Below the pieces are notes generated by a model, which was given only the letters and a program-made list of their open reading frames with translations, made no database searches and was not told the origin of the DNA. The position numbers and the translations under genes are program-made. DNA of 64,000 nucleotides. It comes from Nocardia sp. CDC159. Its GTDB lineage: Bacteria > Actinomycetota > Actinomycetes > Mycobacteriales > Mycobacteriaceae. Below are positions 15,836-26,834 of this stretch, piece after piece. The number at the start of each line of letters is the position of its first letter. Position 1 is the first letter of the stretch. The stretch is from NCBI RefSeq assembly GCF_023740735.1, contig NZ_JAMRXH010000006.1, positions 391,919 through 455,918 on the forward strand. Direction: 5' to 3'.

Positions 15836-17503
15836 CTAGTCTCCGAGCGGGTTGAGCAGGTCGGCCTTGCCCTCGAAGGCGAACAGCAGCAGGTCGGTCA
15901 TGCGGAAGGTGTGAGTGTCGGGGCCGAGGGTGGGGCGCCAGGCCGGTTCCCGGACGATCGAGGTGCGGCTGCCCTCGATGGCGCGGTGGAAGACCTCGGC
16001 GACGATGCGGCCGCCGACGGCGCCGAGCAGTCCGTTGTTGAATTCCGCTTCGCGCAGGATGTAGAACCACAGCGGGGTGTCGGCGGCGACAGCGGAGCGC
16101 TGACCGTCGGTGAGCGCGTCGAGGTTCGCGCCCTGGTTACCCAGCAGGATCTGCTCGCGGGTCAGCGGTTCGACGCCGAAGAACTCCGCCATCTGCTGCC
16201 CGCTGGCGAGCCGGACCATATGCGCCCTGGTGAGATTGCGGAAGGCCAGGTTGCGGTGGATGTCCGGTACCGTGGTGCCCCGTCCGCCGAAAGCGCCTGC
16301 GGGCAACATGTTCAACGGGTTCACCAGCAGGGTGTCGATGCGTTTGGTCACGTTGCCGCCGCCGGTCGCGACCGGCGGTACCAGGTCGGGCCGAGCGGCC
16401 TCGGTGAAGTCGTAGAGCCTGCGGAAGTCCGCGATCCAGTTGGTCGGCAGCCTGTCCACGGTTCCAGAATTCGGATTGTCCAGGTCGGGAATCTGGGAAC
16501 CGGCCTGGAAATTGCCGCTGACGCCGCTGAAGGTGAACAACAGCAGCAGGCTGGCGCTCGGGCCCGGACCGGTGCTGTTGAACACCCGATTCCACTCGTA
16601 GGCGCCACGAATCATACTGTGGCCGAGCCGATATGCCGCCACGGAGAATTCGATCGGCATCGTCGGCCGCAGGCCGTGCCCCGTGCATCCCTGGCCCGGC
16701 GCCTCGAAGAACCGGCGGCCGTGCCGGAATACGTCGGTGACGATTGCCGGGTCGATGATGCGCGGTAGGAAATCGGTGATCAGCATCCACTGGTAGTGCC
16801 GCACGACCAGCTCGCGGGCCGCGCGGAACAACCGGTGCCCGGACAGTCCGGTCATGGCGAGTGTCTCGGCCACGCGGTTGTGGAACCGCATGAATGCCAG
16901 GTGGGTCTGTGCCACCGCGAGGTTCTCGTCGTTGCGGATATCCGGAATGAGCGGGCGCCGCCGGTCCGCGGCCGTGCCACCGGCCGCGCCCAGCCGCGGC
17001 AGGTCGAAACCCTCCATCTCGACGTTCACCCGCTCGTCCGGAAAATTCGTGGGGGAGGTCGTGCCGACCTTGAGTGTCACGCCGTCGGCGTTGTAGAAGA
17101 CCCGGTCACCGGGGTCCTGCGGCCCCCGCCCGTACAGCGAGTCCAGATCGAGAGCGGGTGAGCGGCCCTGCAACAACTCCTCGACGGTGACGTCTTCACC
17201 GAGCTGGGTCGCGGTCCGGTCCATGGTCAGGTCGTGGTCGACGAACTGGCCGAGGTAGGTGAACCCGGCCGGAATCGGCGGTCCGGCCGAATCCGGTTGC
17301 GGGACATCGGCGGTGATGGCGGCCGCCAAGGCGATCCTGATCGCCTCGTCGGTCTGCCCACCCACCGGGCCGAGTCGCGAGAATCGAAATCGCCGCAGCT
17401 CCTCGATGGTCGAAGGCTGCCGCCTCGCGAGATTACCGTCTCGGTCGAATTCGAACACACCCTCGCCGACGACGAAGAAGCTCTCGGTACCGTGCCGTTT
17501 CAT
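15836..17503 (-). CDS. animal-type heme peroxidase family protein
   Basis: This 555-residue protein belongs to the peroxidase-cyclooxygenase (myeloperoxidase-like) superfamily. Key motifs are F-V-D-H-D-L-T near residue 90 (distal histidine), R-N-D-E-N near 200, H-N-R-V-A near 220, and A-Y-R-L-G-H-S-M-I-R-G near 290 (proximal histidine). No signal peptide is seen, so it is probably cytoplasmic. GGAGG lies just upstream of ATG 17503. Bacterial members are uncommon and mostly uncharacterised; they oxidise halides or organic substrates with peroxide. A 15-bp palindrome sits in its promoter. Confidence 0.88.
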   Translation of the reverse strand: MKRHGTESFFVVGEGVFEFDRDGNLARRQPSTIEELRRFRFSRLGPVGGQTDEAIRIALAAAITADVPQPDSAGPPIPAGFTYLGQFVDHDLTMDRTATQLGEDVTVEELLQGRSPALDLDSLYGRGPQDPGDRVFYNADGVTLKVGTTSPTNFPDERVNVEMEGFDLPRLGAAGGTAADRRRPLIPDIRNDENLAVAQTHLAFMRFHNRVAETLAMTGLSGHRLFRAARELVVRHYQWMLITDFLPRIIDPAIVTDVFRHGRRFFEAPGQGCTGHGLRPTMPIEFSVAAYRLGHSMIRGAYEWNRVFNSTGPGPSASLLLLFTFSGVSGNFQAGSQIPDLDNPNSGTVDRLPTNWIADFRRLYDFTEAARPDLVPPVATGGGNVTKRIDTLLVNPLNMLPAGAFGGRGTTVPDIHRNLAFRNLTRAHMVRLASGQQMAEFFGVEPLTREQILLGNQGANLDALTDGQRSAVAADTPLWFYILREAEFNNGLLGAVGGRIVAEVFHRAIEGSRTSIVREPAWRPTLGPDTHTFRMTDLLLFAFEGKADLLNPLGD

Positions 17504-17527
17504 GTCAACCTCCGGCCGGGTTTTGGA

Positions 17528-17542
17528 CTAACTATGTGTTAG
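17528..17542. promoter_or_regulatory. operator-like palindrome upstream of peroxidase
   Basis: CTAAC-TATGT-GTTAG has perfect 5-bp arms and lies 25-39 bp upstream of the peroxidase start in an AT-rich pocket. It is the probable site of an unidentified repressor or activator. Confidence 0.4.
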
Positions 17543-17650
17543 CTATTCGGCCGGACGTCAACTCCCATTACGATAGGGCAGATAACAGAAAGAAATCGTT
17601 TCCGATTGATCCCCGCCAACCGCGCGCTGCGTGAACGGATCCGATTCGGG

Positions 17651-18505
17651 TCAGGGCTCGGCGGGCAACGCGAGCGCTGCCTCGATGGTGGTGTCGAGGA
17701 AGGCGAGAGTGTCGCGGCGGCGGGCCAGCGGGTTGCGGTAGCCAAGGCGGCCCTCGGCGTTGTCGGTGCGCAGTGCCAGGCTTTCGTCGATGATGCGCCG
17801 CCAGCGTGGGGCGAACGCGTTTTGGGCATATCTGCCCGCCCCGCATTTGGAGGTCATCGTTGCGGTGGCGAGGAAATGGTGTAGTCGGCTCACCCCGAGA
17901 ACCGCCCATACCGGGAACCACGCGCTGAGTCCGATGAGCAGAGGTAGCGGGCGCGGCTGCCGGTGGCGGTGCCACCACGGCCGCCAATAGGAGCGCAGGT
18001 TGTCGATCGTGAACGCGCGCAAGGCATCCGAGTCGGCCCACAGGTCGATCTCGGACGGCTGGGGTCCGCGCAGTGCGATCCCGTGCCAGGCCAGCTCGCA
18101 GAACGTCACGGGGTTGAGCCCGGCCCGGCCGGCCGGAGTGAACCGGCTCTCCTGCGCGCAGGGCACGGCGGGGCAGCCGTCCGGCCCCGCCGCGAGATCG
18201 GCCCAGCAGAGCATCGAGCCGTCGAAGTGCGGTCGCGGATAACAGGCCACGGTGCGGGCGTGCGCCTCGGCCAATGCCGTGAGCTCCCGCGAACCGGGCT
18301 CCGGACGGCGATCGGTCACCGCGATGAAATCGATGTCGCTGGCCGTGCTGAGCCGTCCACGTCCGGCGCCGCCGGCATGAAAATCGCCGAGGGCGATCGA
18401 TCCAACCAGGTAGAAGCCGGTAACCAAGCCGGGTGCCAACTCGTCCACGGTGGTCAGAAAGAGCTTCACACTCCGGCTCACCTCGGCCGGAAGATCGCTG
18501 GGCAT
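17651..18505 (-). CDS. nucleotidyltransferase, AadA-like with DUF4111-type C-terminus
   Basis: This 284-residue protein contains the nucleotidyltransferase signature G-S-I-A-L-G-D-F near residues 35-42, followed by S-D-I-D-F near 56-60 that supplies metal-binding aspartates. The helical C-terminal half (L-A-R-T or A-W-H-G-I type helices) resembles aminoglycoside adenylyltransferases such as AadA. It could adenylylate an aminoglycoside or another hydroxylated small molecule, but activity cannot be read from sequence. ATG 18505 is chosen because TAGGTT (complement of 18513-18518) lies 7 nt upstream, giving a leaderless start; an earlier ATG has no support. Confidence 0.75.
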   Translation of the reverse strand: MPSDLPAEVSRSVKLFLTTVDELAPGLVTGFYLVGSIALGDFHAGGAGRGRLSTASDIDFIAVTDRRPEPGSRELTALAEAHARTVACYPRPHFDGSMLCWADLAAGPDGCPAVPCAQESRFTPAGRAGLNPVTFCELAWHGIALRGPQPSEIDLWADSDALRAFTIDNLRSYWRPWWHRHRQPRPLPLLIGLSAWFPVWAVLGVSRLHHFLATATMTSKCGAGRYAQNAFAPRWRRIIDESLALRTDNAEGRLGYRNPLARRRDTLAFLDTTIEAALALPAEP

Positions 18506-18512
18506 ACCCGAC

Positions 18513-18518
18513 AACCTA
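18513..18518 (-). promoter_or_regulatory. -10 element TAGGTT, leaderless nucleotidyltransferase
   Basis: On the minus strand TAGGTT is followed by 7 nt and the ATG at 18505, with no Shine-Dalgarno. Confidence 0.5.
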
Positions 18519-18798
18519 CCGACCACCGCCACACCTGCCGTGGAGATAGCCCGGCCAATTCGCTTGCGTCACCGGCCAACCGGGAAGATCGACCGCGCCC
18601 GAGCGACCCCTCCATGTCACCCGTAGCCGATGTTTACCTCCGGCTACCGCTACGGTTGGCCCCTATGTCCTGGTACTGAATCAGTCCAGCGAAAACACCA
18701 TGCCGGGGCATTGATGGCGGCCCCCGAACGGTGCTGAAGATCGGATCGTCGAACGCTTGACGAAGATACTGGCAACCCGATCGACCCCCGGCGGAAAG

Positions 18799-19296
18799 CT
18801 AGTGGGGCAGAAGCAGAATCGCCGCCGCCCCCAGCACATCCACCACCCCGCACCATTCCGACCACGCGCGCGGCACCACGCGGTTGCGGCGGTGGTGGAT
18901 CAGATCCCATATGCCGTGGGCCAGCCAGCCCGCGGCGAGGACGGGGCGGGCCAGGGGCTCGGCGAGGGCCAGGACCAGGGCGGCGATGCCTGCGAAGGCG
19001 ACGAGGGCGGTGAGCTGGAGGGTCAGTTCGCGGCCGGGGGTCAGATCACGGCGAGCCGCGCCGAAGATCAGATAGATGATGGCCATGATCGGCAGCAGGG
19101 CGGCGAAGGGGGTCAGTTCGGAGGTGCCGTCGGCGAAGAAGAGGACGGACGCGAGGATGGCCAGCAGGGTCGGCCAGCGGTGTCGCAGGGTGGTGGTCGC
19201 GCTGGCGAGGGAGATGCGCACGCCGTTCAGGGTGGCCGATTGGGGGCGGGGGCGCGAGCCGGGGAATTCGCGGCCTCGAAATCGGCCGGGCCGCAC
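18799..19296 (-). CDS. small integral membrane protein
   Basis: This protein of up to 165 residues has about four hydrophobic segments (around 42-56, 60-80, 92-112 and 145-162) and the pattern H-G-I-W-D-L-I-H-H-R before the last helix. I do not recognise a family with confidence. The start is uncertain: GTG 19296 gives the full frame, while an internal GTG at the V-R-I-S-L position would remove a proline/arginine-rich leader. It is divergent from furA, with about 60 bp between them. Confidence 0.6.
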   Translation of the reverse strand: MRPGRFRGREFPGSRPRPQSATLNGVRISLASATTTLRHRWPTLLAILASVLFFADGTSELTPFAALLPIMAIIYLIFGAARRDLTPGRELTLQLTALVAFAGIAALVLALAEPLARPVLAAGWLAHGIWDLIHHRRNRVVPRAWSEWCGVVDVLGAAAILLLPH

Positions 19297-19323
19297 GCGG
19301 TTAGACCGGATTCAGACAAACCC

Positions 19324-19352
19324 TTGACTCATTCCAGAAAACGGACGAGACT
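19324..19352 (+). promoter_or_regulatory. furA-katG promoter
   Basis: TTGACT (19324-19329) is followed after 17 nt by GAGACT (19347-19352), then 7 nt to the GTG of furA. The spacing is ideal for a vegetative promoter with a leaderless transcript. FurA autoregulation at such a site is known in mycobacteria. Confidence 0.5.
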
Positions 19353-19359
19353 CCTCGGT

Positions 19360-22063
<2,704 letters not shown>

Positions 22064-22073
22064 TCTTCACTGT

Positions 22074-22107
22074 CCGAGCCCCGTCCGCGACGCCGGACGG
22101 GGCTCGG
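22074..22107 (+). terminator. hairpin terminator after katG
   Basis: CCGAGCCCCGTCCG pairs perfectly with its complement across a 6-nt loop, 10 bp after the katG stop. No T-tract follows. It also separates katG from the convergent GNAT gene. Confidence 0.75.
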
Positions 22108-22123
22108 CTCCGTTGGCCCCGAA

Positions 22124-22642
22124 TCAGTTCAGCGGCAGGTGCAGGATGTCGATCACGCGGTCGCCGAGCACGCGGCGGCCCGCGGGCCGCCAGCCCCAGC
22201 GCAGATACATCGCATGGGCCGGAGCCGCCGCATTGACGCACAGGGCCGCGAACGGTTCGGAACGCCCGTGCAGCAGTTCCCGCAGCAGCGCGCGGCCAAG
22301 ACCGCGGCCGCGGTGGTCCGGATGCACGGCGAATTCCATGACGGCGAATTTGGGGGCATCGAGAAGCGCTGGGGCCGGGGGTGTTTCGGCATCGACCCAC
22401 CAGTCGCCCGGCGGTTTGCGGAAACCGTAGGCCATGCCGATCAGTGCCTCGCCGTCGAGTGCCCGCACCATCGTGAAGCCGGGCAGCTCGACTTCCTCGC
22501 GAAGCAGCTGCCGGAACCGCTCGATGTCCTCGGGACCCTCGTGATACGGGGGTTCGGCGAAGACCAGCCCGTACAGCCGGACCAGCGCCTCGATTTGGGC
22601 GAGCGCGGCTTCGCGTGCGCCGCGCACGATTGTCGTTCGCAT
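22124..22642 (-). CDS. GNAT family N-acetyltransferase
   Basis: This 172-residue acetyltransferase has the acetyl-CoA pyrophosphate loop H-P-D-H-R-G-R-G-L-G-R-A-L-L near residues 107-120 and the preceding strand F-A-V-M-E-F-A-V. The C-terminal L-G-D-R-V-I-D-I-L strand closes the fold. The acceptor substrate is unknown. The start ATG at 22642 is the first in frame; there is only a weak GAAG upstream. The gene is convergent with katG and divergent from the glycerol dehydrogenase. Confidence 0.85.
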   Translation of the reverse strand: MRTTIVRGAREAALAQIEALVRLYGLVFAEPPYHEGPEDIERFRQLLREEVELPGFTMVRALDGEALIGMAYGFRKPPGDWWVDAETPPAPALLDAPKFAVMEFAVHPDHRGRGLGRALLRELLHGRSEPFAALCVNAAAPAHAMYLRWGWRPAGRRVLGDRVIDILHLPLN

Positions 22643-22745
22643 CGCGAATTACTTCACCATCCGGATCGCCGCGCCCGCAACGGTGGTCAGCCGGCGTAGC
22701 GTTGTCCCGGACGCGATTGTGGACGATTCGCCGGGAGGGTGGCCG

Positions 22746-23852
22746 ATGCTGAGTGTGTTTTCGTCGCCGGGGCATTACGTGCAGGGCCGGAACGCGACCG
22801 CGGCGCTGGGGGCGGAGATGGCGCGGCTCGGGATCGGGGGACCGGTGCTGATCGTGGCGGGCGCCAGTGCGCGGCGGCTGCTGGAGCAGACCTGGGAGCG
22901 GTCGCTGGGGGATGCGAAAATCGGGTACTCCGTTCATGATTCGGGCGGGGAGTGCAGTGGTGCGGAGATCGCCCGGATCACCGACGCGGTGCGCGAGAGC
23001 GGCGGTACGGTCGTGCTGGGCGCGGGCGGGGGCAAGGTGCTCGACTCGGCGCGGGCCGTGGCCGACGACCTCGAGTTGCCGATGATCAGCTGCCCGACCG
23101 CCGCGTCCAGCGACGCGCCGTGCAGCGCGCTGTCGGTGATCTACCGGGAGACGGGCGATTTCGAGGCGTATCAACTGGTTCGGCGCAATCCGGCGCTCGT
23201 GCTGGTCGACACCTCGGTCATCGCGCGGGCGCCGGCGCGGCTGCTCACCGCGGGTATGGGGGATGCGCTGGCCACATGGTTCGAGGCGCGCACGTGTTCG
23301 GCGGCGCGGGTGCGCAATATGCGGGGCGGCGCGTCCACGAGCAGCGCGACCGCGCTGGCCCGGCTGTGTTACGACACGCTGCTGGCCGATGGGTCGCAGG
23401 CGCTGGCGGCGGTGCGCGAGCATGCGGTGACCCCGGCGCTGGAGCGCGTCGTCGAGGCCAATACCCTGCTGTCGGGGCTGGGTTTCGAATCCTCCGGGCT
23501 GGCCGCCGCGCATGCGGTGCACAACGGGCTCACCGCCGCGCCGGGTACCCATTCGTTCCTGCACGGGGAGAAGGTCGCCTTCGGGGTGCTCACCCAATTG
23601 GTGCTCGAGGGCGCACCGGCCGCCGAGGTCGAGACCGTGCTCGGCTTCTGCACGGCGGTGGGCCTGCCCACCACCCTCGCCGACCTCGGCCTGGCCGACG
23701 CCGATGCGGAAACCCTGTCCGCCATCGCGATCCGCGCCACGGCACCGGGCGAGACGATCCACAACGAACCGTTCGACGTCGACGTGGCGATGACGGTGGA
23801 CGCCCTGCGCGCCGCCGATGCCCTCGGCCGCGGGTGGCGGCGGCCCGGCTGA
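22746..23852 (+). CDS. gldA: glycerol dehydrogenase (iron-containing alcohol dehydrogenase family)
   Basis: This 368-residue NAD-dependent dehydrogenase has G-A-G-G-G-K-V-L-D-S-A for NAD binding near 91-101, then C-P-T-A-A-S-S-D-A-P-C-S in the substrate loop near 116-127. The metal-binding histidines are in H-A-V-H-N-G near 256 and H-S-F-L-H-G-E-K-V-A-F-G near 270. These are the hallmarks of GldA, which oxidises glycerol to dihydroxyacetone. GGGAGGG is present upstream of ATG 22746. No dihydroxyacetone kinase is nearby, so a broader alcohol substrate is possible. Confidence 0.85.
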   Translation: MLSVFSSPGHYVQGRNATAALGAEMARLGIGGPVLIVAGASARRLLEQTWERSLGDAKIGYSVHDSGGECSGAEIARITDAVRESGGTVVLGAGGGKVLDSARAVADDLELPMISCPTAASSDAPCSALSVIYRETGDFEAYQLVRRNPALVLVDTSVIARAPARLLTAGMGDALATWFEARTCSAARVRNMRGGASTSSATALARLCYDTLLADGSQALAAVREHAVTPALERVVEANTLLSGLGFESSGLAAAHAVHNGLTAAPGTHSFLHGEKVAFGVLTQLVLEGAPAAEVETVLGFCTAVGLPTTLADLGLADADAETLSAIAIRATAPGETIHNEPFDVDVAMTVDALRAADALGRGWRRPG

Positions 23853-23858
23853 TCCGGC

Positions 23859-24299
23859 TCACGCCTCGGTTCGGTCGAGCTCCTCACGCAGCCGCGCCAG
23901 CAGCACCCGCCAGCCGCGTTCCATGGCGTGGCGGGCCATCTGCTGACGGCGGTCCTCGAGGTCGAATCCGGTCTGGGTCAACAGCAGCCGGGTGCCGCGG
24001 CCCTGGCGGCGCACGGTCCAGTCGACCACCCAGCGGGCGGGGTGGCGGGCGCGCAGATCGATCCAGCTGAAGGTCAGTCGCTCGATCGGCCGTACGGTGA
24101 GGACCTCACAGGCGATTTCGCCCTTGGGGGCGGTGAGGATGAAATGCGTTCCGACCGAGGGCTCGAAGCCGGTGGAGGGCATCAGCCAGCGGCCGTGTAC
24201 GTCCGGCTCGGTCAGCGCGCGCCAGACCGCGTCGGGTAGCTGCGGGAAGAAACTTCCGATCTCGACCGCGGCGGGATTCAGCTCGGCATCGGGCATCAT
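23859..24299 (-). CDS. SRPBCC domain protein (AHSA1-like)
   Basis: This 146-residue START/Bet v1-fold protein shows the AHSA1 pattern: V-W-R-A-L-T-E-P-D near the N-terminus, W-L-M-P, R-L-T-F-S-W in the middle, and the last helix H-A-M-E-R-G-W-R-V-L-L-A-R-L. The fold makes a hydrophobic pocket; AHSA1-type bacterial members often accompany ArsR regulators, but none is adjacent here. GAGGAGG upstream of ATG 24299 is a strong ribosome binding site. Its ligand is unknown. Confidence 0.82.
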   Translation of the reverse strand: MMPDAELNPAAVEIGSFFPQLPDAVWRALTEPDVHGRWLMPSTGFEPSVGTHFILTAPKGEIACEVLTVRPIERLTFSWIDLRARHPARWVVDWTVRRQGRGTRLLLTQTGFDLEDRRQQMARHAMERGWRVLLARLREELDRTEA

Positions 24300-24407
24300 C
24301 GGCGCACCTCCTCGACGAAGTCGATCATGCCGTTCAGCATTTCACGGTCGATTGCCGACACGCGGAAAAGACGACGCCCCGATTGCTGGGGGCGTTGCGA
24401 GCAAAGT

Positions 24408-24421
24408 TGTAACGTGTTCTA
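24408..24421. promoter_or_regulatory. KstR-like operator upstream of nitronate monooxygenase
   Basis: TGTAACGTGTTCTA matches the KstR consensus TNNAACNNGTTNNA at every fixed position. It lies about 50 bp upstream of the start of the gene at 24473. KstR represses sterol-degradation genes in mycolic-acid actinomycetes. Confidence 0.55.
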
Positions 24422-24472
24422 GTGGTGGGAAGCGAGCCTTCCCGCGCCGGAACACGAGGAGACGACCACGTC

Positions 24473-25594
24473 ATGCGTACCGAGATCTGCGAACGACTGG
24501 GGATCGACGTCCCGATCTTCGCCTTCACCCACTGCCGCGATGTGGCCGCGGCGGTGAGCAATGCGGGCGGGCTCGGGGTGCTGGGCGCGGTCGGCTTCAC
24601 CGCCGAACAGCTCGAGGTCGAACTGGCGTGGCTGGACGAGCATGTGCACGGCGTGTATGGGGTGGATCTGGTCATTCCGTCCAAATACGAGGGCAAGGGC
24701 ATCGAGGGGTTGTCGCCGCGGGAGCTGGAAGCCGAACTGGCCAAACTGGTTCCCCAAGGTCATCGCGATTTCGCGGAGAAGATTCTCGCCGACCACGGGG
24801 TGCCGCGGCTGCCCGACGGGGAACAGCACAATCAGCTGCTGGGCTGGACCGCCACCACCGCCGCCCCGCAGGTGGAGGTGATCCTGCGCCACCCCAAGGC
24901 GAAACTGGTGGCCAATGCGCTGGGCACCCCGCCCGACGAGGTGATCAAGCAGGTGCAGGAGTCGGGGCGGTTGATCGGCGCGCTGTGTGGATCGGTCAAA
25001 CACGCGCTCGACCACAAGCGCGCCGGACTGGATTTCGTTGTCTGCCAGGGCACCGAGGGCGGCGGGCACTGCGGGGAGATCTCCTCGCTGGTGCTGTGGC
25101 CGCAGGTCGTCGACGCGGTGGGCGAGCTGCCGGTGCTGGCGGCCGGTGGCATCGGCAACGGACGTCAGGTCGCGGCCGCGCTCGCGATGGGTGCGGCGGG
25201 CGCGTGGACGGGGTCGATCTGGCTGACGGTCGAGGAGGCGAACGTCCCGCCCGCGCAGATGCAGACCTATATCGACGCGAGCAGCCACGACACCGTCCGG
25301 TCGCGGTCGTGGACCGGTAAGCCGTGCCGGATGCTGCGCAACGACTGGACCGATGCCTGGGAGAGCGCCGACACACCCGACCCGCTGCCCATGCCGCTGC
25401 AGATGATGGTCGCCCTGGACGGGGTCAAGCGCGGCCACCGGTATCCCGAGGCGGCCAAGGACGTCAACTTCAATCCGGTCGGTCAGGTGGTCGGCATGAT
25501 GACCAGGGTCGAGCGCACCGCCGATGTCATGCGGCGGTTGATCGAGGAGTATCTGAGCGCCTGCGAGCGGCTGAACAAGCTCAACGACGCCTGA
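24473..25594 (+). CDS. nitronate monooxygenase / 2-nitropropane dioxygenase family flavoprotein
   Basis: This 373-residue FMN enzyme has the TIM-barrel NPD signature: I-F-A-F-T-H-C-R-D at the start, N-A-G-G-L-G-V-L-G near 31-39, V-C-Q-G-T-E-G-G-G-H-C-G near 190 and V-L-A-A-G-G-I-G-N-G near 223 for phosphate binding. Members oxidise alkyl nitronates, and related proteins act in sterol-ring or fatty-acid catabolism. GAGGAG is present upstream of ATG 24473. The KstR-like box in its promoter suggests a role in steroid metabolism, which would fit the family, but that is inference. Confidence 0.85.
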   Translation: MRTEICERLGIDVPIFAFTHCRDVAAAVSNAGGLGVLGAVGFTAEQLEVELAWLDEHVHGVYGVDLVIPSKYEGKGIEGLSPRELEAELAKLVPQGHRDFAEKILADHGVPRLPDGEQHNQLLGWTATTAAPQVEVILRHPKAKLVANALGTPPDEVIKQVQESGRLIGALCGSVKHALDHKRAGLDFVVCQGTEGGGHCGEISSLVLWPQVVDAVGELPVLAAGGIGNGRQVAAALAMGAAGAWTGSIWLTVEEANVPPAQMQTYIDASSHDTVRSRSWTGKPCRMLRNDWTDAWESADTPDPLPMPLQMMVALDGVKRGHRYPEAAKDVNFNPVGQVVGMMTRVERTADVMRRLIEEYLSACERLNKLNDA

Positions 25595-25601
25595 TCTCGC
25601 G

Positions 25602-25607
25602 TAGCAT
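25602..25607 (+). promoter_or_regulatory. -10 element TAGCAT, leaderless VOC gene
   Basis: TAGCAT ends 6 nt before GTG 25614; no Shine-Dalgarno is visible. Confidence 0.5.
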
Positions 25608-25613
25608 CGGGCG

Positions 25614-26012
25614 GTGAGTTTCGCACGGCTGGCGCTGATCTCGCTCGACTGTGCCGACGAGGAGGAGCTCGCGTCGTTCTGGGCGCGGCTGCTCGGCGGT
25701 GAAATCGTCTATCGCACCGACAATGTCGCGCTGGTGCACGCCGAGCGCGCCGCGCTGACGGCCATCCGGGTGCCCGATTACCGCCCGCCGAGCTGGCCGG
25801 ACGGGCCGAGGCCCAAACATATTCACCTCGATCTGGTGGTGGACGATCTGGACGCCGGTCAGCGGGAGGCGGTGCGGCTGGGCGCGCGGGTCGCGGCCGT
25901 GCAACCGGGGCCGGAACGCTGGCGGGTGCTGTTCGACCCGGCCGGGCATCCGTTCTGCCTGACGACGCACCTGCCGTTGTTGCCGCTGAGTGGCCCGGCG
26001 GGCCGGAAGTAG
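25614..26012 (+). CDS. VOC family (glyoxalase-like) protein
   Basis: This 132-residue protein has the vicinal-oxygen-chelate pattern of paired beta-alpha-beta-beta-beta modules: L-I-S-L-D-C-A-D at the start, E-L-A-S-F-W-A-R-L-L-G-G, then H-I-H-L-D-L-V-V-D-D-L-D and a final L-F-D-P-A-G-H-P-F-C-L. Putative metal ligands are His in H-I-H-L-D and the acidic residue of the last strand. It belongs to the glyoxalase-like group common in actinobacteria; substrate unknown. It begins 19 bp after the nitronate monooxygenase but has its own leaderless promoter. Confidence 0.85.
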   Translation: MSFARLALISLDCADEEELASFWARLLGGEIVYRTDNVALVHAERAALTAIRVPDYRPPSWPDGPRPKHIHLDLVVDDLDAGQREAVRLGARVAAVQPGPERWRVLFDPAGHPFCLTTHLPLLPLSGPAGRK

Positions 26013-26179
26013 AGTCGCCGCCGTTGCCGCTGGGTGGCCGGACGACGCCGCGGAGTGGCCGGGCGAGTCCGAAGCGAGGTCGCCGCGACTGCTGCCGCGC
26101 CGCCGGATGCGCGGGAAATAAGGGCGCCGCCACGGAAATTGGGGGCCGTGGCCTGTGCGACGAGCGTGGATCGCGCGGC

Positions 26180-26185
26180 TAGGGT
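26180..26185 (+). promoter_or_regulatory. -10 element TAGGGT, leaderless membrane gene
   Basis: TAGGGT is followed by 7 nt and ATG 26193, with no ribosome binding site. Confidence 0.55.
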
Positions 26186-26192
26186 TGCGAGC

Positions 26193-26696
26193 ATGACCGA
26201 ATCTCTGCGAGGGGCGCTGGGGTTTGCGGGTTATGGGCTCGTGGCGGTGCTGTCGGGTTTCGGCGGTGCGGGGTTGCGGGCGTGGGCGGCGCGGCGGCTG
26301 CTCGGGCGCGAACCGTTCGCGGAGCGGGCCGGAGTGGGCGGGCGGGCACTGCATCTGGTGCTGTCGGTCGTGGTCGGACTGGTCGCGTGGTTTGTACTGT
26401 TTCTGATCTGTATCGCGCTGGTGCGTGGGATCGCGTACCCGTCGGTCGGTGGGGGCGACTACGAAAACTCCTGGGGCGGACCGACGCTGGCGGGGGCGTG
26501 GGCGGTGCATGCGCTGCTGGCGATCGCGGTGGTGCTGCCGATCGGAACGCTGCTGATCGCGGCGCTGGGGGTGCTGCAATTCGCCTTCGCCCGGCGGCTG
26601 CTCGTGCGGGCGGGGGCGTGGTGGCCGCTGCCGGTCGCCGTGCTGGTGACGATGGCGGGGGCGCTGTTCTTCGTGGCGTGGACGCACCAGGCCTAG
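26193..26696 (+). CDS. integral membrane protein of unknown function
   Basis: This 167-residue protein is predicted to have four transmembrane helices: about residues 8-24, 48-72, 98-122 and 140-160. A short periplasmic or cytoplasmic loop holds G-G-G-D-Y-E-N-S-W. I recognise no family. The start is set by the TAGGGT hexamer 7 nt upstream. It is flanked by a VOC protein and a membrane-anchored nuclease, with no obvious shared role. Confidence 0.7.
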   Translation: MTESLRGALGFAGYGLVAVLSGFGGAGLRAWAARRLLGREPFAERAGVGGRALHLVLSVVVGLVAWFVLFLICIALVRGIAYPSVGGGDYENSWGGPTLAGAWAVHALLAIAVVLPIGTLLIAALGVLQFAFARRLLVRAGAWWPLPVAVLVTMAGALFFVAWTHQA

Positions 26697-26834
26697 CAAC
26701 CGCGACACTCCGTAGGGCGCAGTGAGATTAGCTACAGTTGCAGGAGTCGTCCGTTCCACGGTGTGACTCCGGCAACTGAAGGCGTTGTCCCGCTTGCCGA
26801 TTGTCGGCACCGGTTGCCAGTGTGGTTGCCCGAG

